Source of the DNA: Clostridia bacterium
GTDB lineage: Bacteria > UBA6262 > WVXT01 > JAUXBS01
DNA: 33,682 nt
Direction of reading: 5' to 3'
Assembly (NCBI GenBank): GCA_030618495.1
Contig: JAUXDE010000003.1
Span: 1-33,682, forward strand
Shown here: positions 18,691 to 27,822 of the stretch, one piece after another
Layout of the letters: each line of letters starts with the position of its first letter
Position numbering within the stretch: position 1 is the first letter of the stretch
Made by a program: the position numbers and the translations under genes
Notes under the pieces: generated by a model
What the model was told of the DNA's origin: nothing
What the model saw: only the letters and a program-made list of their open reading frames with translations
Database searches by the model: none

Positions 18691-19824
18691 ATGAAAATAG
18701 CTATTGACTGCCGCATGCTGGGCAACAAAAGGAAAAGCGGCATTGGAAATTATACGCGGAACCTGATAAGCAATTTAAGAAAAATAGACGGTTCAAATGA
18801 ATACTTTCTATTCTTTAACGAAATTGCCGGGCGCCGGGAGGGAAAATTCCACCATGTAAAAAGCGTTGTGAATTTTGAGAGTCACCCGTTATCGGAAATA
18901 TGGGCGAATACCTGCCTGCCTTATAAGCTGTTCAGAAAAGATGTGAACGTTTTTCATTCGCCGTTCTTAATTCTGCCCGCGTGGGGTACAAGGTGCCGGT
19001 TGGTAATAACGATATATGATATGGTGGTTTTTAAGTTTCCTTCACTTTTCCCTCGGAAATACAGTTATTTTGTTAAAGTGATGACTACAATGGCTCTCAG
19101 GAGGGCAGATAAAATAATAGCCATATCGGTTAGTACAAAGAATGACATTTTGGAAATATTCAATATCCCCGAGGAAAAGATTGAAGTGATTTATGGAGGA
19201 GCCGATGAGGTATTCCGTAAAATTGACGATAGGGATTTAATTGATTCTGTTCAAAGTAAGTATTCGTTGGACGGACCTTTCATACTTAACGTAGGCACGC
19301 TGGAACCAAGGAAGAATGTCGCGAGACTGATTAAGGCGTATGAAATCCTGCAAACCAGGCTGACTGAAAAGATTAAATTGGTCATTGCGGGAGGGAAAGG
19401 CTGGCTTTACGACGATATATTCAAGGCGCTAAGCGATTCCAAGGTAAAGGATGATATAATTATACTGGAGAAGGTGGAAGATTCAGAGCTTCCTCTGCTG
19501 TACAATGCCGCAAGTTTATTTGTTTATCCGGCATTGTACGAAGGATTCGGGCTGCCCGTGGTTGAAGCAATGGCGTGCGGGGTACCGGTTGTTACTTCAA
19601 ATGTTTCGTCAATGCCCGAAATAGCGGAAGGCGCAGCTGTTCTCGTTAATCCAAAGAACACCGTAGAGTTGGCTGATGCGATGTATGAGACGCTCATGAA
19701 CGGTTCTCTAAGGGATAAACTGGTAAAGAGGGGGATTGAAAGAGCGGGGCGCTTCAGGTGGGAAACAACGGCAAAACAGACGCTGGAAGTCTATGAAGCA
19801 GTTGAAAAGTCAGGTAAATCGTGA
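18691..19824 (+). CDS. glycosyltransferase family 4 (GT4)
   Basis: MKIAIDCRMLGNKRKSGIGNYTRNLI, FHSPFLILP, NVGTLEPRKNVARLIKAYEIL, YPALYEGFGLPVVEAMACGVPVVTSNVSSMPE. Confidence 0.93.
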   Translation: MKIAIDCRMLGNKRKSGIGNYTRNLISNLRKIDGSNEYFLFFNEIAGRREGKFHHVKSVVNFESHPLSEIWANTCLPYKLFRKDVNVFHSPFLILPAWGTRCRLVITIYDMVVFKFPSLFPRKYSYFVKVMTTMALRRADKIIAISVSTKNDILEIFNIPEEKIEVIYGGADEVFRKIDDRDLIDSVQSKYSLDGPFILNVGTLEPRKNVARLIKAYEILQTRLTEKIKLVIAGGKGWLYDDIFKALSDSKVKDDIIILEKVEDSELPLLYNAASLFVYPALYEGFGLPVVEAMACGVPVVTSNVSSMPEIAEGAAVLVNPKNTVELADAMYETLMNGSLRDKLVKRGIERAGRFRWETTAKQTLEVYEAVEKSGKS

Positions 19825-20969
19825 TGAAAATTGCTCTTGATTTGAGATGGATAACGCGGGATACTGGCGGTATACGCCGGTATGTCCTTAGTCTTGTAAG
19901 GGCTCTTGCGGGGATTGATAAAAAAAACAGTTACCTGCTTGTTTTTGACAACCGAGAGTCGCTTAAAAGCATAATGGGCGGGTATGGACTTGAAAACAAA
20001 GCTGGATTCTCGGGGAAGGTGTTTGAACCGGGCCCGTTTTCTTTAAGGAGCCAGCTTTCACTGCCGGGTTTCCTGAAAAAAGAAGATGTGGATGTTTTTC
20101 ATTCACCTGATTTCATTGCCCCGGTTTTTATCGGGAAAATCAAGCTAATCATTACCATGCATGACCTGACGCCCTACCTGTACCCCGGGCTTTGTCCGCG
20201 CTCGAAAAAAGCCAGGCTTCTTGCCTTTTACAGGATGTTTAACAGGATAATCATTAGACGGTCATTCAGGGTTCTTACCGCATCTGTGAATTCAAAAAAT
20301 GACATCCAAAGAACTTTCAACGTTCCCTCAAACAAAGTAAGAGTTATTTACTACGGCGCAGGGGAAGAATATAGTGTAATAGAAGATAAGGAAAGAATAA
20401 ATAACATAAAAAACGAATACGGGCTTTCTGAAAAGAATGTTTTATACGTAGGGAGGCAGGACCCCACAAAAAACCTGGTTGGGTTGATTAAGGCTTTTCA
20501 TAAACTGAAGAGAGAAAAGGCATTTGGAGGTTCACTGGTAATTGCGGGCAGAAAGGATGAAAGGTATCCCGAACCCTACAAAATAGTGGAATCACTCGGA
20601 CTGAAGGATGCTGTGATATTTACGGGATACGTAGAGGAAGCCAAGCTTCCACTGCTTTATAATGCCTGCGACATGTTTGTATTCCCTTCGTTTTATGAGG
20701 GATTCGGCCTGCCCCCAATTGAGGCGATGGCATGCGGGATTCCCGTTATTTCTTCAGACACATCTTCTCTTCCGGAGGTCATGGGAGACGCGGGCATTAC
20801 GGTCGCCCCGGACGATATAGACGGTATTGTCCGGTCCATGGAAAGGGTGTTGAAGGATGAATCCCTGAGAAAAGAAATGATAAAGAAGGGGCTGGAAAGA
20901 GTGAAAAAGTTTTCATGGAAAGCCACCGCAGAAAAAACCCTGGAAGAATATGAAAAGGCAGGAGTTTAA
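19824..20969 (+). CDS. glycosyltransferase family 4 (GT4), paralogous to the upstream gene
   Basis: MKIALDLRWITRDTGGIRRYVLSLVRAL, FHSPDFIAP, YVGRQDPTKNLVGLIKAFHKL, FPSFYEGFGLPPIEAMACGIPVISSDTSSLPEV. Confidence 0.93.
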   Translation: MKIALDLRWITRDTGGIRRYVLSLVRALAGIDKKNSYLLVFDNRESLKSIMGGYGLENKAGFSGKVFEPGPFSLRSQLSLPGFLKKEDVDVFHSPDFIAPVFIGKIKLIITMHDLTPYLYPGLCPRSKKARLLAFYRMFNRIIIRRSFRVLTASVNSKNDIQRTFNVPSNKVRVIYYGAGEEYSVIEDKERINNIKNEYGLSEKNVLYVGRQDPTKNLVGLIKAFHKLKREKAFGGSLVIAGRKDERYPEPYKIVESLGLKDAVIFTGYVEEAKLPLLYNACDMFVFPSFYEGFGLPPIEAMACGIPVISSDTSSLPEVMGDAGITVAPDDIDGIVRSMERVLKDESLRKEMIKKGLERVKKFSWKATAEKTLEEYEKAGV

Positions 20970-21052
20970 TAATCTTATAATATATTATTGATAATATAAT
21001 GATATTTTGATATATTTATAGTTATAAGTAAGCTAATTTCTTAGGGACTAAA

Positions 21053-22420
21053 ATGAAGAACAAAAACACTTGGAATATATTTAGAGCTTTATTGTTAATT
21101 ACCGATGCCGTGTTGGTATTCTTATCCTTCATGCTGGCTTATAAGCTAAGGTTTTATTCTCAGGTTGTGCCGGTTTTGAAGGGAATCCCGTCTTTTACGG
21201 CTTACAGCAACGTTATTCCCCTGGCAGTGTCAATTTGGATTTTGATTTATATCCATTACGGGTTTTACGGGAAGAAACATAGCGTGGATGCTTATGTTGA
21301 GTTTTTTCAGGTAATAAGAGCCAATGTTTTTGCTTCCCTTATTATCATGGGGCTGAGTTTCATGTATCGTGATTTTTCATATTCAAGGCTGGTATTGATT
21401 TATACGGGAATAATAGCCACTTTGCTCGTATATTTATTTCATGAGATAATCAAGTGCCTGGAGTATTTTGTCAACAAATGGCTGGGGGTAAAATATAAAC
21501 TGTTAATTATAGGCAGCGGAGAATCTTTGAAGGCAATAAGGTCCATTCTGGAGAAGAAGCATAATACTGAATTATCCGTTCTGAAGGAACCAGGAGAAGA
21601 CATTGAGGCGTATCTGAGCGGCAAGGGGATTGATGAAATAATCGTAGCGAAGTCCCCGGTAAACCACAAAGAGGTTTTGGGGCTCGTGGATGCGTGCGAA
21701 GCGTTGAATGTTAAAATAAACGTATTGCCCGACATCCTTGAGTTGAGGCTGGGAAGCATTTCCATGGACGATTATTACGGAACCCCGGTCCTGCAGATAA
21801 ATCCGGTGTCTTTATCAAGGGGCAATTTCTTGCTGAAAAGAATTTCAGATATCATTATTTCAATATTGGCTATTTCCATTACCATTATTCCCCTATTGTT
21901 GATAGCGTTATTGTTAAAACTGGACACAAAAGGCCCGGTATTCCATAAACAGTTGCGTATGGGACACAGGGGAGATAAGTTCTCTTTTTTGAAGTTCAGA
22001 AGCATGGTTGCCAACGCTGATGACATGTTAAAAGATTTGATGCATCTGAGCGAGAGGGAAGGGCCTGTTTTCAAAATAAAAGATGATCCAAGGATAACAA
22101 AGATAGGGAAGTTCATACGCAGGTACAGCATAGATGAAATACCGCAATTTTATAACGTGCTTAAGGGGGATATGAGTATAGTAGGTCCTCGTCCCCAGGT
22201 GCTATGGGAGGCGTCCTATTATGATGATTGGGCGAAAAAAAGACTGAGAGTATTGCCCGGTATTACAGGGTACTGGCAGATAAGCGGACGAAGTGACTTG
22301 AGTTATGAAGATATGATTAAACTGGATATTTATTATATAGAAAATTGGAGTTTTAAGCTTGATTTCATAATAATGATGAAAACGTTTCCTGCAATGTTTT
22401 CCAAGTCTGGGGCATATTAA
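21053..22420 (+). CDS. exopolysaccharide polyprenyl glycosylphosphotransferase (bacterial sugar transferase)
   Basis: N-terminal TM helices; C-terminal catalytic block KRISDIIISILAIS...GPVFHKQLRMGHRGDKFSFLKFRSM...VFKIKDDPRITKIGKFIRRYSIDEIPQFYNVLKGDMSIVGPRP...LPGITGYWQISGRSDLSYEDMIKLDIYYIENWS. Confidence 0.95.
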   Translation: MKNKNTWNIFRALLLITDAVLVFLSFMLAYKLRFYSQVVPVLKGIPSFTAYSNVIPLAVSIWILIYIHYGFYGKKHSVDAYVEFFQVIRANVFASLIIMGLSFMYRDFSYSRLVLIYTGIIATLLVYLFHEIIKCLEYFVNKWLGVKYKLLIIGSGESLKAIRSILEKKHNTELSVLKEPGEDIEAYLSGKGIDEIIVAKSPVNHKEVLGLVDACEALNVKINVLPDILELRLGSISMDDYYGTPVLQINPVSLSRGNFLLKRISDIIISILAISITIIPLLLIALLLKLDTKGPVFHKQLRMGHRGDKFSFLKFRSMVANADDMLKDLMHLSEREGPVFKIKDDPRITKIGKFIRRYSIDEIPQFYNVLKGDMSIVGPRPQVLWEASYYDDWAKKRLRVLPGITGYWQISGRSDLSYEDMIKLDIYYIENWSFKLDFIIMMKTFPAMFSKSGAY

Positions 22421-22434
22421 CGTTCGGAGGAAAA

Positions 22435-22632
22435 ATGATTAAAGTGATAATCGGTTTTATACTATTATTGGTTGGGTTGAGTTATCTGTACAGGCCTGAT
22501 AGCATAATCAAAATAAATTCTTGGGTGAAGGCAAACGTTTTTAATGACCAGGTGATTATTAATCACAGGAGAAAAATAGGTGTGGTAATCATATTGATTG
22601 GCATCATATTTCTATGCATAGGGATTAATTGA
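22435..22632 (+). CDS. small membrane protein, 65 aa with two predicted TM segments
   Basis: MIKVIIGFILLLVGLSYLYRPDSIIK...RRKIGVVIILIGIIFLCIGIN; GGAGG RBS at about 22427, ATG start, tightly spaced between the sugar transferase and the PmbA-like gene. Confidence 0.65.
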   Translation: MIKVIIGFILLLVGLSYLYRPDSIIKINSWVKANVFNDQVIINHRRKIGVVIILIGIIFLCIGIN

Positions 22633-22639
22633 GGCATCG

Positions 22640-23962
22640 ATGATTGAGCTGGGAAAAAAAGTATTGTCAAAGACGGGGGGAATACCTTCGGAATTATATA
22701 CCAGGCGTTCAAATGATTTCACGGTAGAGGTGTCCGGAGGTAAAATTGAAAATATCAATGTAAGCCGGTCAGCGGGCATGGGTTTGAGGATGTTTTCAGC
22801 AGGTAAGGTCGGATTCGCGTATGCAACGGATTTTGAAGGCGCAGCCTTAAGCAGGATGGTGCAGCAGGCGAAGGCAAATGCCGACAGCGCGAGTGAAGAC
22901 AGGTATAACAGAATGCCCGGGGCATTGATGCCGAAAAAAAACAGGTTGTACGATTTATGTGATGACAGGTTGGAGAGCATGTCGTCAGATGAAAAAATAG
23001 ACATAGCAAGGTCGATGGAGCAGAAAGCGTTAAAGTATGACAAGAGGATTAAGAAAGTTATAAGGTCCTCGTTTTCAACGAGTGATTATGAAGTGGGGAT
23101 TGTCAATTCAGAGGTGCCCGGGAAAACATACAAGGGAACGCTTTATTCAGCGGAACTTGACTTGGTTGCAGAAGACGCCGGGGAGATTCAATCAGGTTGG
23201 GACGTTGAGGATAAGAGGTTTTTTAGTGACCTGAATTATGAGGGAATAGTGGAAACGGCATGTTCCCGCGCGATTTCCATGTTGGGTTCCCGCAAGGTTG
23301 AGAGCCAGAGCGTACCTGTCGTATTTGACCCGATGGTAACTTGCCAGTTTCTTGAAGCGCTTTCCGGCAGTTTGTGCGCTGACAGGGTTCAGAAGGGAAA
23401 GTCGCTTTTTGCGGAAAAAACCGGCAGAAAAATCGCAAGTTCCTGCGTGAATCTCGTTGATGACGGCACGCTTGAGAGGGGTGTGGGGACTTCCGTTTTT
23501 GATGCCGAGGGGACAGGTACGCAAAAAACGGTTTTAATTGAGGACGGGGTGCTTCGGGGGTTCCTTTACAACGATTATACCGCGAACAAGGGCGGTGTTG
23601 AATCAACGGGTAATGCCGCCAGGACTTTCAGGGGGATTCCGGGAGTTGAGCCGGGGAACCTGATTCTTCAGGCGGGCAGTGTTGACAGGGAAAGCTTAAT
23701 TGATATTGACAGGGGAATATACGTGTTCGGCACCCTGGGTATGCATACTGTTGATACCATATCGGGTGATTTTTCAATAGGTATTAACGGAACGTGGATT
23801 AAGGACGGTAAATGTAGAGAACCGGTCGGCGGTGTTACAATAGCTGGGAATATAATTGAATTGTTGAATTCAATTGATTCCGTTGCAAGCGATATTAAGT
23901 TCTACGGCAGTGTGGGGGCTCCTTCCGTAAGAATAAAGTCCCTTATGTTAGGCGGAAAGTAG
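22640..23962 (+). CDS. TldD/PmbA (TldE)-family metallopeptidase-like protein
   Basis: SNDFTVEVSGGKIENINVSRSAGMGLRMFSAGKVGFAYATDF; VVFDPMVTCQFLEALSGSLCADRVQKGKSLFAEKTGRKIAS; GTGTQKTVLIEDGVLRGFLYNDYTANK; SGDFSIGINGTWIKDGK...VGGVTIAGNI. Confidence 0.93.
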   Translation: MIELGKKVLSKTGGIPSELYTRRSNDFTVEVSGGKIENINVSRSAGMGLRMFSAGKVGFAYATDFEGAALSRMVQQAKANADSASEDRYNRMPGALMPKKNRLYDLCDDRLESMSSDEKIDIARSMEQKALKYDKRIKKVIRSSFSTSDYEVGIVNSEVPGKTYKGTLYSAELDLVAEDAGEIQSGWDVEDKRFFSDLNYEGIVETACSRAISMLGSRKVESQSVPVVFDPMVTCQFLEALSGSLCADRVQKGKSLFAEKTGRKIASSCVNLVDDGTLERGVGTSVFDAEGTGTQKTVLIEDGVLRGFLYNDYTANKGGVESTGNAARTFRGIPGVEPGNLILQAGSVDRESLIDIDRGIYVFGTLGMHTVDTISGDFSIGINGTWIKDGKCREPVGGVTIAGNIIELLNSIDSVASDIKFYGSVGAPSVRIKSLMLGGK

Positions 23963-23968
23963 GACGGA

Positions 23969-24835
23969 ATGAATAGAATAGAAGGCACGACGAGAATTGT
24001 GGGACTTATGGGCTATCCCATAGGCCATACTTTAAGCCCCGCGATGCATAATGCCGCGTTCAGGCGGCTGGGATTGGACTTCACCTACATCCCGATGCCC
24101 GTAAAGCCCGGGGATATTGAAAGGGCGGTGCAGAGCATCAAGCCGTTGGATATTTTGGGTGTTAACGTAACAGCGCCGTATAAAGAGGAAGTTTTAAAAT
24201 ACGTGGATGGCCTAAGAGGCGACGCAAAACTTATAGGGGCAGTGAACACCATTCATAATTCAGGCGGAAAATTGATTGGATATAACACGGATGCCGAAGG
24301 TTTCATTATTTCATTGAAAAGCGAAGGAAGAATAAACCCGAGGGGCAAGAACGTCCTGCTGGTTGGCGCGGGCGGAGTAGGCAGGGCAATAGGGGTGAAG
24401 CTGGCAGGCGTCGGGGTTTCAACCATCCTGATTGCGGATATTGATTCAAAGAAGTCAAATGCGTTGAAAAACCATATAAGGAAATGTTTCGGGAAAGTGT
24501 CTTCCGGAACGGAAGCGCGCGTAGTAAGTACACAAGAAATAAAAAAAGTAATGAAGAATATCGATATATTGATAAATGCCACTACTGTGGGGATGCATAA
24601 AAAAGACCCCTGCCTGGTAAATCCGGAGTGGTTCCACGGGAAATTGTTTGTATATGACGTAGTCTACAATATTGAAACAAAGCTTCTTAAAGAAGCAAGG
24701 AAGAAAGGGTTAAAAGCTCTTGGCGGATTGGGGATGCTGGTCCACCAGGGAGCGCTGGCGTTTGCGATATGGACGGGTAAGAAACCCCCGGTGAAAGTTA
24801 TGAGAGAAGCAATAATAAGGAAAGTGAGTGGGTAA
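23969..24835 (+). CDS. aroE: shikimate dehydrogenase
   Basis: VGLMGYPIGHTLSPAMHNAAFRRLGLDFTYIPMPV, GVNVTAPYKEEVLKYVD, GAVNTIHNSGGKLIGYNTDAEGF, LLVGAGGVGRAIGVKLAGVG, NATTVGM, GLGMLVHQGALAFAIWTGKKPPVKVMREAI. Confidence 0.96.
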   Translation: MNRIEGTTRIVGLMGYPIGHTLSPAMHNAAFRRLGLDFTYIPMPVKPGDIERAVQSIKPLDILGVNVTAPYKEEVLKYVDGLRGDAKLIGAVNTIHNSGGKLIGYNTDAEGFIISLKSEGRINPRGKNVLLVGAGGVGRAIGVKLAGVGVSTILIADIDSKKSNALKNHIRKCFGKVSSGTEARVVSTQEIKKVMKNIDILINATTVGMHKKDPCLVNPEWFHGKLFVYDVVYNIETKLLKEARKKGLKALGGLGMLVHQGALAFAIWTGKKPPVKVMREAIIRKVSG

Positions 24836-24838
24836 TAT

Positions 24839-24874
24839 ATTGGGAACAGAATACTTAAGTATTCTGTTCCCAAT
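24839..24874. repeat. perfect 36-bp palindrome (REP-like)
   Basis: ATTGGGAACAGAATACTTAAGTATTCTGTTCCCAAT: each 18-nt half is the exact reverse complement of the other; begins 3 nt after the aroE stop. Confidence 0.95.
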
Positions 24875-24882
24875 GTCAGCGG

Positions 24883-24951
24883 GGGAAGAAGGCCCCGGTG
24901 GAAGTAATGAGAAAGGCGATAATAAAACAAAGAATTATGGGGACACGTACT
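24883..24951 (+). pseudogene. second, diverged copy of the aroE 3' coding tail
   Basis: Reads GKKAPVEVMRKAIIKQRIMGTRT then TAA at 24952-24954; homologous to the annotated aroE C-terminus GKKPPVKVMREAIIRKVSG (24776-24832). By hand, 34/42 nt identical over the first 14 codons. Confidence 0.8.
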
Positions 24952-25028
24952 TAATTATTTCAATGCTTACTTAATTATTTTATGAGCATGGTCTGAGAAA
25001 AAATAATTAAGTACGTGTCCCCATAATT
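24933..25028. mobile_element. 96-bp MITE/REP-like element with perfect 28-bp inverted arms
   Basis: AATTATGGGGACACGTACTTAATTATTT (24933-24960) and AAATAATTAAGTACGTGTCCCCATAATT (25001-25028) are exact reverse complements around a 40-nt centre. A 13-nt direct repeat TACTTAATTATTT occurs at 24948-24960 and 24968-24980. Confidence 0.75.
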
Positions 25029-25045
25029 CAAAAAGGGAGGTAGCG

Positions 25046-26233
25046 ATGATGAGATATTATACTGCGGGAGAGTCTCACGGTAAATGCCTGGTTGTAGTGC
25101 TTGAGGGGATACCTTCAGGCCTCAGGCTGAATGAAGATGACATAAACAAGGAACTAAGACGAAGACAGCATGGTTATGGACGGGGCAAGAGGATGGAAAT
25201 AGAAAAGGACAGGGTGGAAATATTAAGCGGTATCCGTTTCGGGGAAACCATCGGAAGCCCTATCAGTATGATGATAGAGAATAAGGACTGGAGTAAATGG
25301 AAAGACACGATGTCTATAAGGGAGACCCGTGACATAAAAATCATGGAGAAACCCCTGACGCATCCCCGCCCCGGCCATGCCGACCTGCCGGGAGTATTGA
25401 AGTTCAGGCGCAGTGATATCAGGGATATTCTTGAGCGTTCCAGCGCAAGGGAAACAGCATCAAGGGTAGCCGTGGGGGCAGTATGCAAAAAACTCCTGGA
25501 TGTTCTCCGGGTCAAGGTCCTGAGTTTTACCAATGAGATAGGAGGAGTCTCCATTAAACTGCCGAAAACATACATGGTGGATATTGAAAAATTCATAAAA
25601 AAAGTGGAATTGTCAAAATTGAGATGTCCCGATAAAAACGCAGATAATATGATGGTGAAGGCTATAAATGCCGCTCATAAGAAAGGTGATACTCTTGGCG
25701 GTATTTTTAGCGTGATTGTGCATAATATTACTGCGGGCCTCGGGAGTCATGTCCAGTGGGACCTGAAATTGGATGCTAAGATTGCCCGGTCGATTATGAG
25801 CATACAGGGTATAAAAGGCGTTGAAATCGGCGCTGGTTTTGACCTTGCAAGAAAGATGGGCAGTGAAGTTCATGATGAAATATTTTTTAGGTCTCCTAAA
25901 AAGCGCGGCAGGGGATACTACAGGAGGACAAACAACGCCGGGGGTATAGAAGGCGGAATAAGCAATGGTGAAAAGATAATTGTAAGGGCGGTGATGAAGC
26001 CGATACCTTCATTGCAAACCCCGCTGCGTTCTGTTGATATACTTACTAAGAAACAGGTTAAAGCGGAGGTTGTTCGCGCGGATACTTGCGCCGTCCCTGC
26101 GGCGGGAGTAGTGGGTGAATCAGTAGTGGCGTTTGAAATAGCAAAGGCCATAAAGGAAAAATTCGGCGGAGACTGCCTGTTCGGTATGAAAAGCAACTAC
26201 AACGCGTACATAGAGTATGTGAAGAACCATTAA
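25046..26233 (+). CDS. aroC: chorismate synthase
   Basis: YYTAGESHGKCLVVVLEGIPSGLRL, RRRQHGYGRGKRM, HPRPGHADLPGVLKF, RSSARETASRVAVGAV, RTNNAGGIEGGISNGEKI. ATG at 25046 or 25049; RBS gggagg. Confidence 0.97.
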   Translation: MMRYYTAGESHGKCLVVVLEGIPSGLRLNEDDINKELRRRQHGYGRGKRMEIEKDRVEILSGIRFGETIGSPISMMIENKDWSKWKDTMSIRETRDIKIMEKPLTHPRPGHADLPGVLKFRRSDIRDILERSSARETASRVAVGAVCKKLLDVLRVKVLSFTNEIGGVSIKLPKTYMVDIEKFIKKVELSKLRCPDKNADNMMVKAINAAHKKGDTLGGIFSVIVHNITAGLGSHVQWDLKLDAKIARSIMSIQGIKGVEIGAGFDLARKMGSEVHDEIFFRSPKKRGRGYYRRTNNAGGIEGGISNGEKIIVRAVMKPIPSLQTPLRSVDILTKKQVKAEVVRADTCAVPAAGVVGESVVAFEIAKAIKEKFGGDCLFGMKSNYNAYIEYVKNH

Positions 26234-26752
26234 ATGAATATCGTTTTAACAGGATTTATGGGGACGGGCAAAACTGCTGTCGGGAAAAAAACAGCAAAAG
26301 CCCTTAATATGCAATATATTGATACCGATGAGGTGATAGAAAAAGACGTGGGCAGAAAAATTCATCGGATATTCGAAGATTCAGGAGAAAAGTATTTCCG
26401 CGGGATTGAAGCAAAAGTGGTGAAATGCGTCGCGCTGCTTGATGGTTTTGTTATAAGCACGGGTGGCGGGGTTGTTTTGAAGAAAGAGAACATGAAGGAG
26501 CTTGAGAAGAACGGTATGGTAATCTGTCTTGCGGCATCACCCGAAGTGATTCTAAAACGAACCAGGAGCGCGATTTACAGACCCCTTTTAAACGTTAATG
26601 ACCCTGCCGGAAAAATAAAGGAACTCCTTGAAAAAAGGGCTCCTTTTTATAAGCGCTGCAGTTTGATGATAGATACTTCAGGTAAGTCAATAGAAGAAGT
26701 GTCAGTGGATATAATAAGTTTCGCCAGGCAAGCCGGCAAGAATAGTCAATGA
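26234..26752 (+). CDS. aroK: shikimate kinase
   Basis: MNIVLTGFMGTGKTAVGKKTAKALNMQYIDTDEVIEKDVGRKI, FRGIEAKVVK, VISTGGGVVL, RPLLNVNDP. Confidence 0.96.
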   Translation: MNIVLTGFMGTGKTAVGKKTAKALNMQYIDTDEVIEKDVGRKIHRIFEDSGEKYFRGIEAKVVKCVALLDGFVISTGGGVVLKKENMKELEKNGMVICLAASPEVILKRTRSAIYRPLLNVNDPAGKIKELLEKRAPFYKRCSLMIDTSGKSIEEVSVDIISFARQAGKNSQ

Positions 26753-27795
26753 ATGAGACAAAAAGACTGAAACGTCTTGAATGTATATTAAGAAGCAGGA
26801 AAGTGGATGGTTTGATTGTTTCAAGCCCTTCAAACCTGTTTTACCTGACAGGTTTTCGCGCGGATGGATGCATGGGGCTGATGTCCCCCCAGGGGTTGGA
26901 GGTTTTCGTTCATCCCTTGCTTTTCAATCAGGCAAGGGACTGTACCCGGGGCGCAAAAATAGTAAACGCTAAAGAAGACCTGGTTGGCGCCATAAGGAAA
27001 AGCATAAAGAACCAGGGGTTAAAAAGAATTGCCATTGAACAGTCATATGTTTCCTACGGGTTGTACCGCCGGTTTATTAAGAGGTTTGAGGGCTGCAGTA
27101 TTATTCCCGGAGACGACCGGATAGAATTAATGCGTATGATAAAGGATGAAGAAGAAATCAGCCTGCTTAAGAAAAGCGCGCGGGTGTGTAAAAAAGCTTT
27201 CAGTCATATAAAAAAGAGTATCATTCCAGGTTGTAAGGAAAATGAATTGTCGGGCAGGATGGAATGGTATTTTAAGGGGGTTTGCGGTAAAGATATCAGC
27301 TTCAATACTATTGTTGCCTCGGGCCCGAACAGCGCTTATCCCCATCATATTCCCGGGAAAAGGAAGATAAAAAAAGACGATATAGTGATTGTTGATTCGG
27401 GTTGCAGGTACGAAGGTTATAGTTCCGACTTGACAAGGACGTTTTTTTTAGGTAATATCCATAGGTTAAAATTTAAAAAAATACTATCTGCGGTAAGAAA
27501 AGCGCAGAGTGAAGCTACCGGAGCAATCAGGCCGGGAGCGCGGTGCCGGACGCTGTATGATAAAGCGTTCAGGGTAATAAATGAAGCGGGGTTTGGCAGG
27601 TTCTTTATCCATGGGTTGGGACATGGAGTAGGAATTGATGTGCATGAAAAGCCTTATATGAATTCCAGGAGCAAAGAAGTGTTGAAGCAGGGGATGGTGG
27701 TAACCGTTGAGCCGGGGATATACGTACCCGGCATGGGCGGGGTAAGACTTGAGAACATGGTGCTGGTCACAAAGAACGGCCATCAGATTCTATAA
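26749..27795 (+). CDS. M24-family peptidase (Xaa-Pro aminopeptidase-like)
   Basis: [106 protein letters not shown] (metal ligands). Confidence 0.95.
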   Translation: MNETKRLKRLECILRSRKVDGLIVSSPSNLFYLTGFRADGCMGLMSPQGLEVFVHPLLFNQARDCTRGAKIVNAKEDLVGAIRKSIKNQGLKRIAIEQSYVSYGLYRRFIKRFEGCSIIPGDDRIELMRMIKDEEEISLLKKSARVCKKAFSHIKKSIIPGCKENELSGRMEWYFKGVCGKDISFNTIVASGPNSAYPHHIPGKRKIKKDDIVIVDSGCRYEGYSSDLTRTFFLGNIHRLKFKKILSAVRKAQSEATGAIRPGARCRTLYDKAFRVINEAGFGRFFIHGLGHGVGIDVHEKPYMNSRSKEVLKQGMVVTVEPGIYVPGMGGVRLENMVLVTKNGHQIL

Positions 27796-27822
27796 TTAAA
27801 CAGAGCGTTTGGAGATAAAAAA

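Noticed and set aside
20970-21052. Very AT-rich spacer with near-palindromic TTATAATATATTATTGATAATATAA before the sugar transferase
   Set aside because: May contain a promoter, but the low-complexity composition makes any specific -35/-10 or hairpin assignment unreliable.
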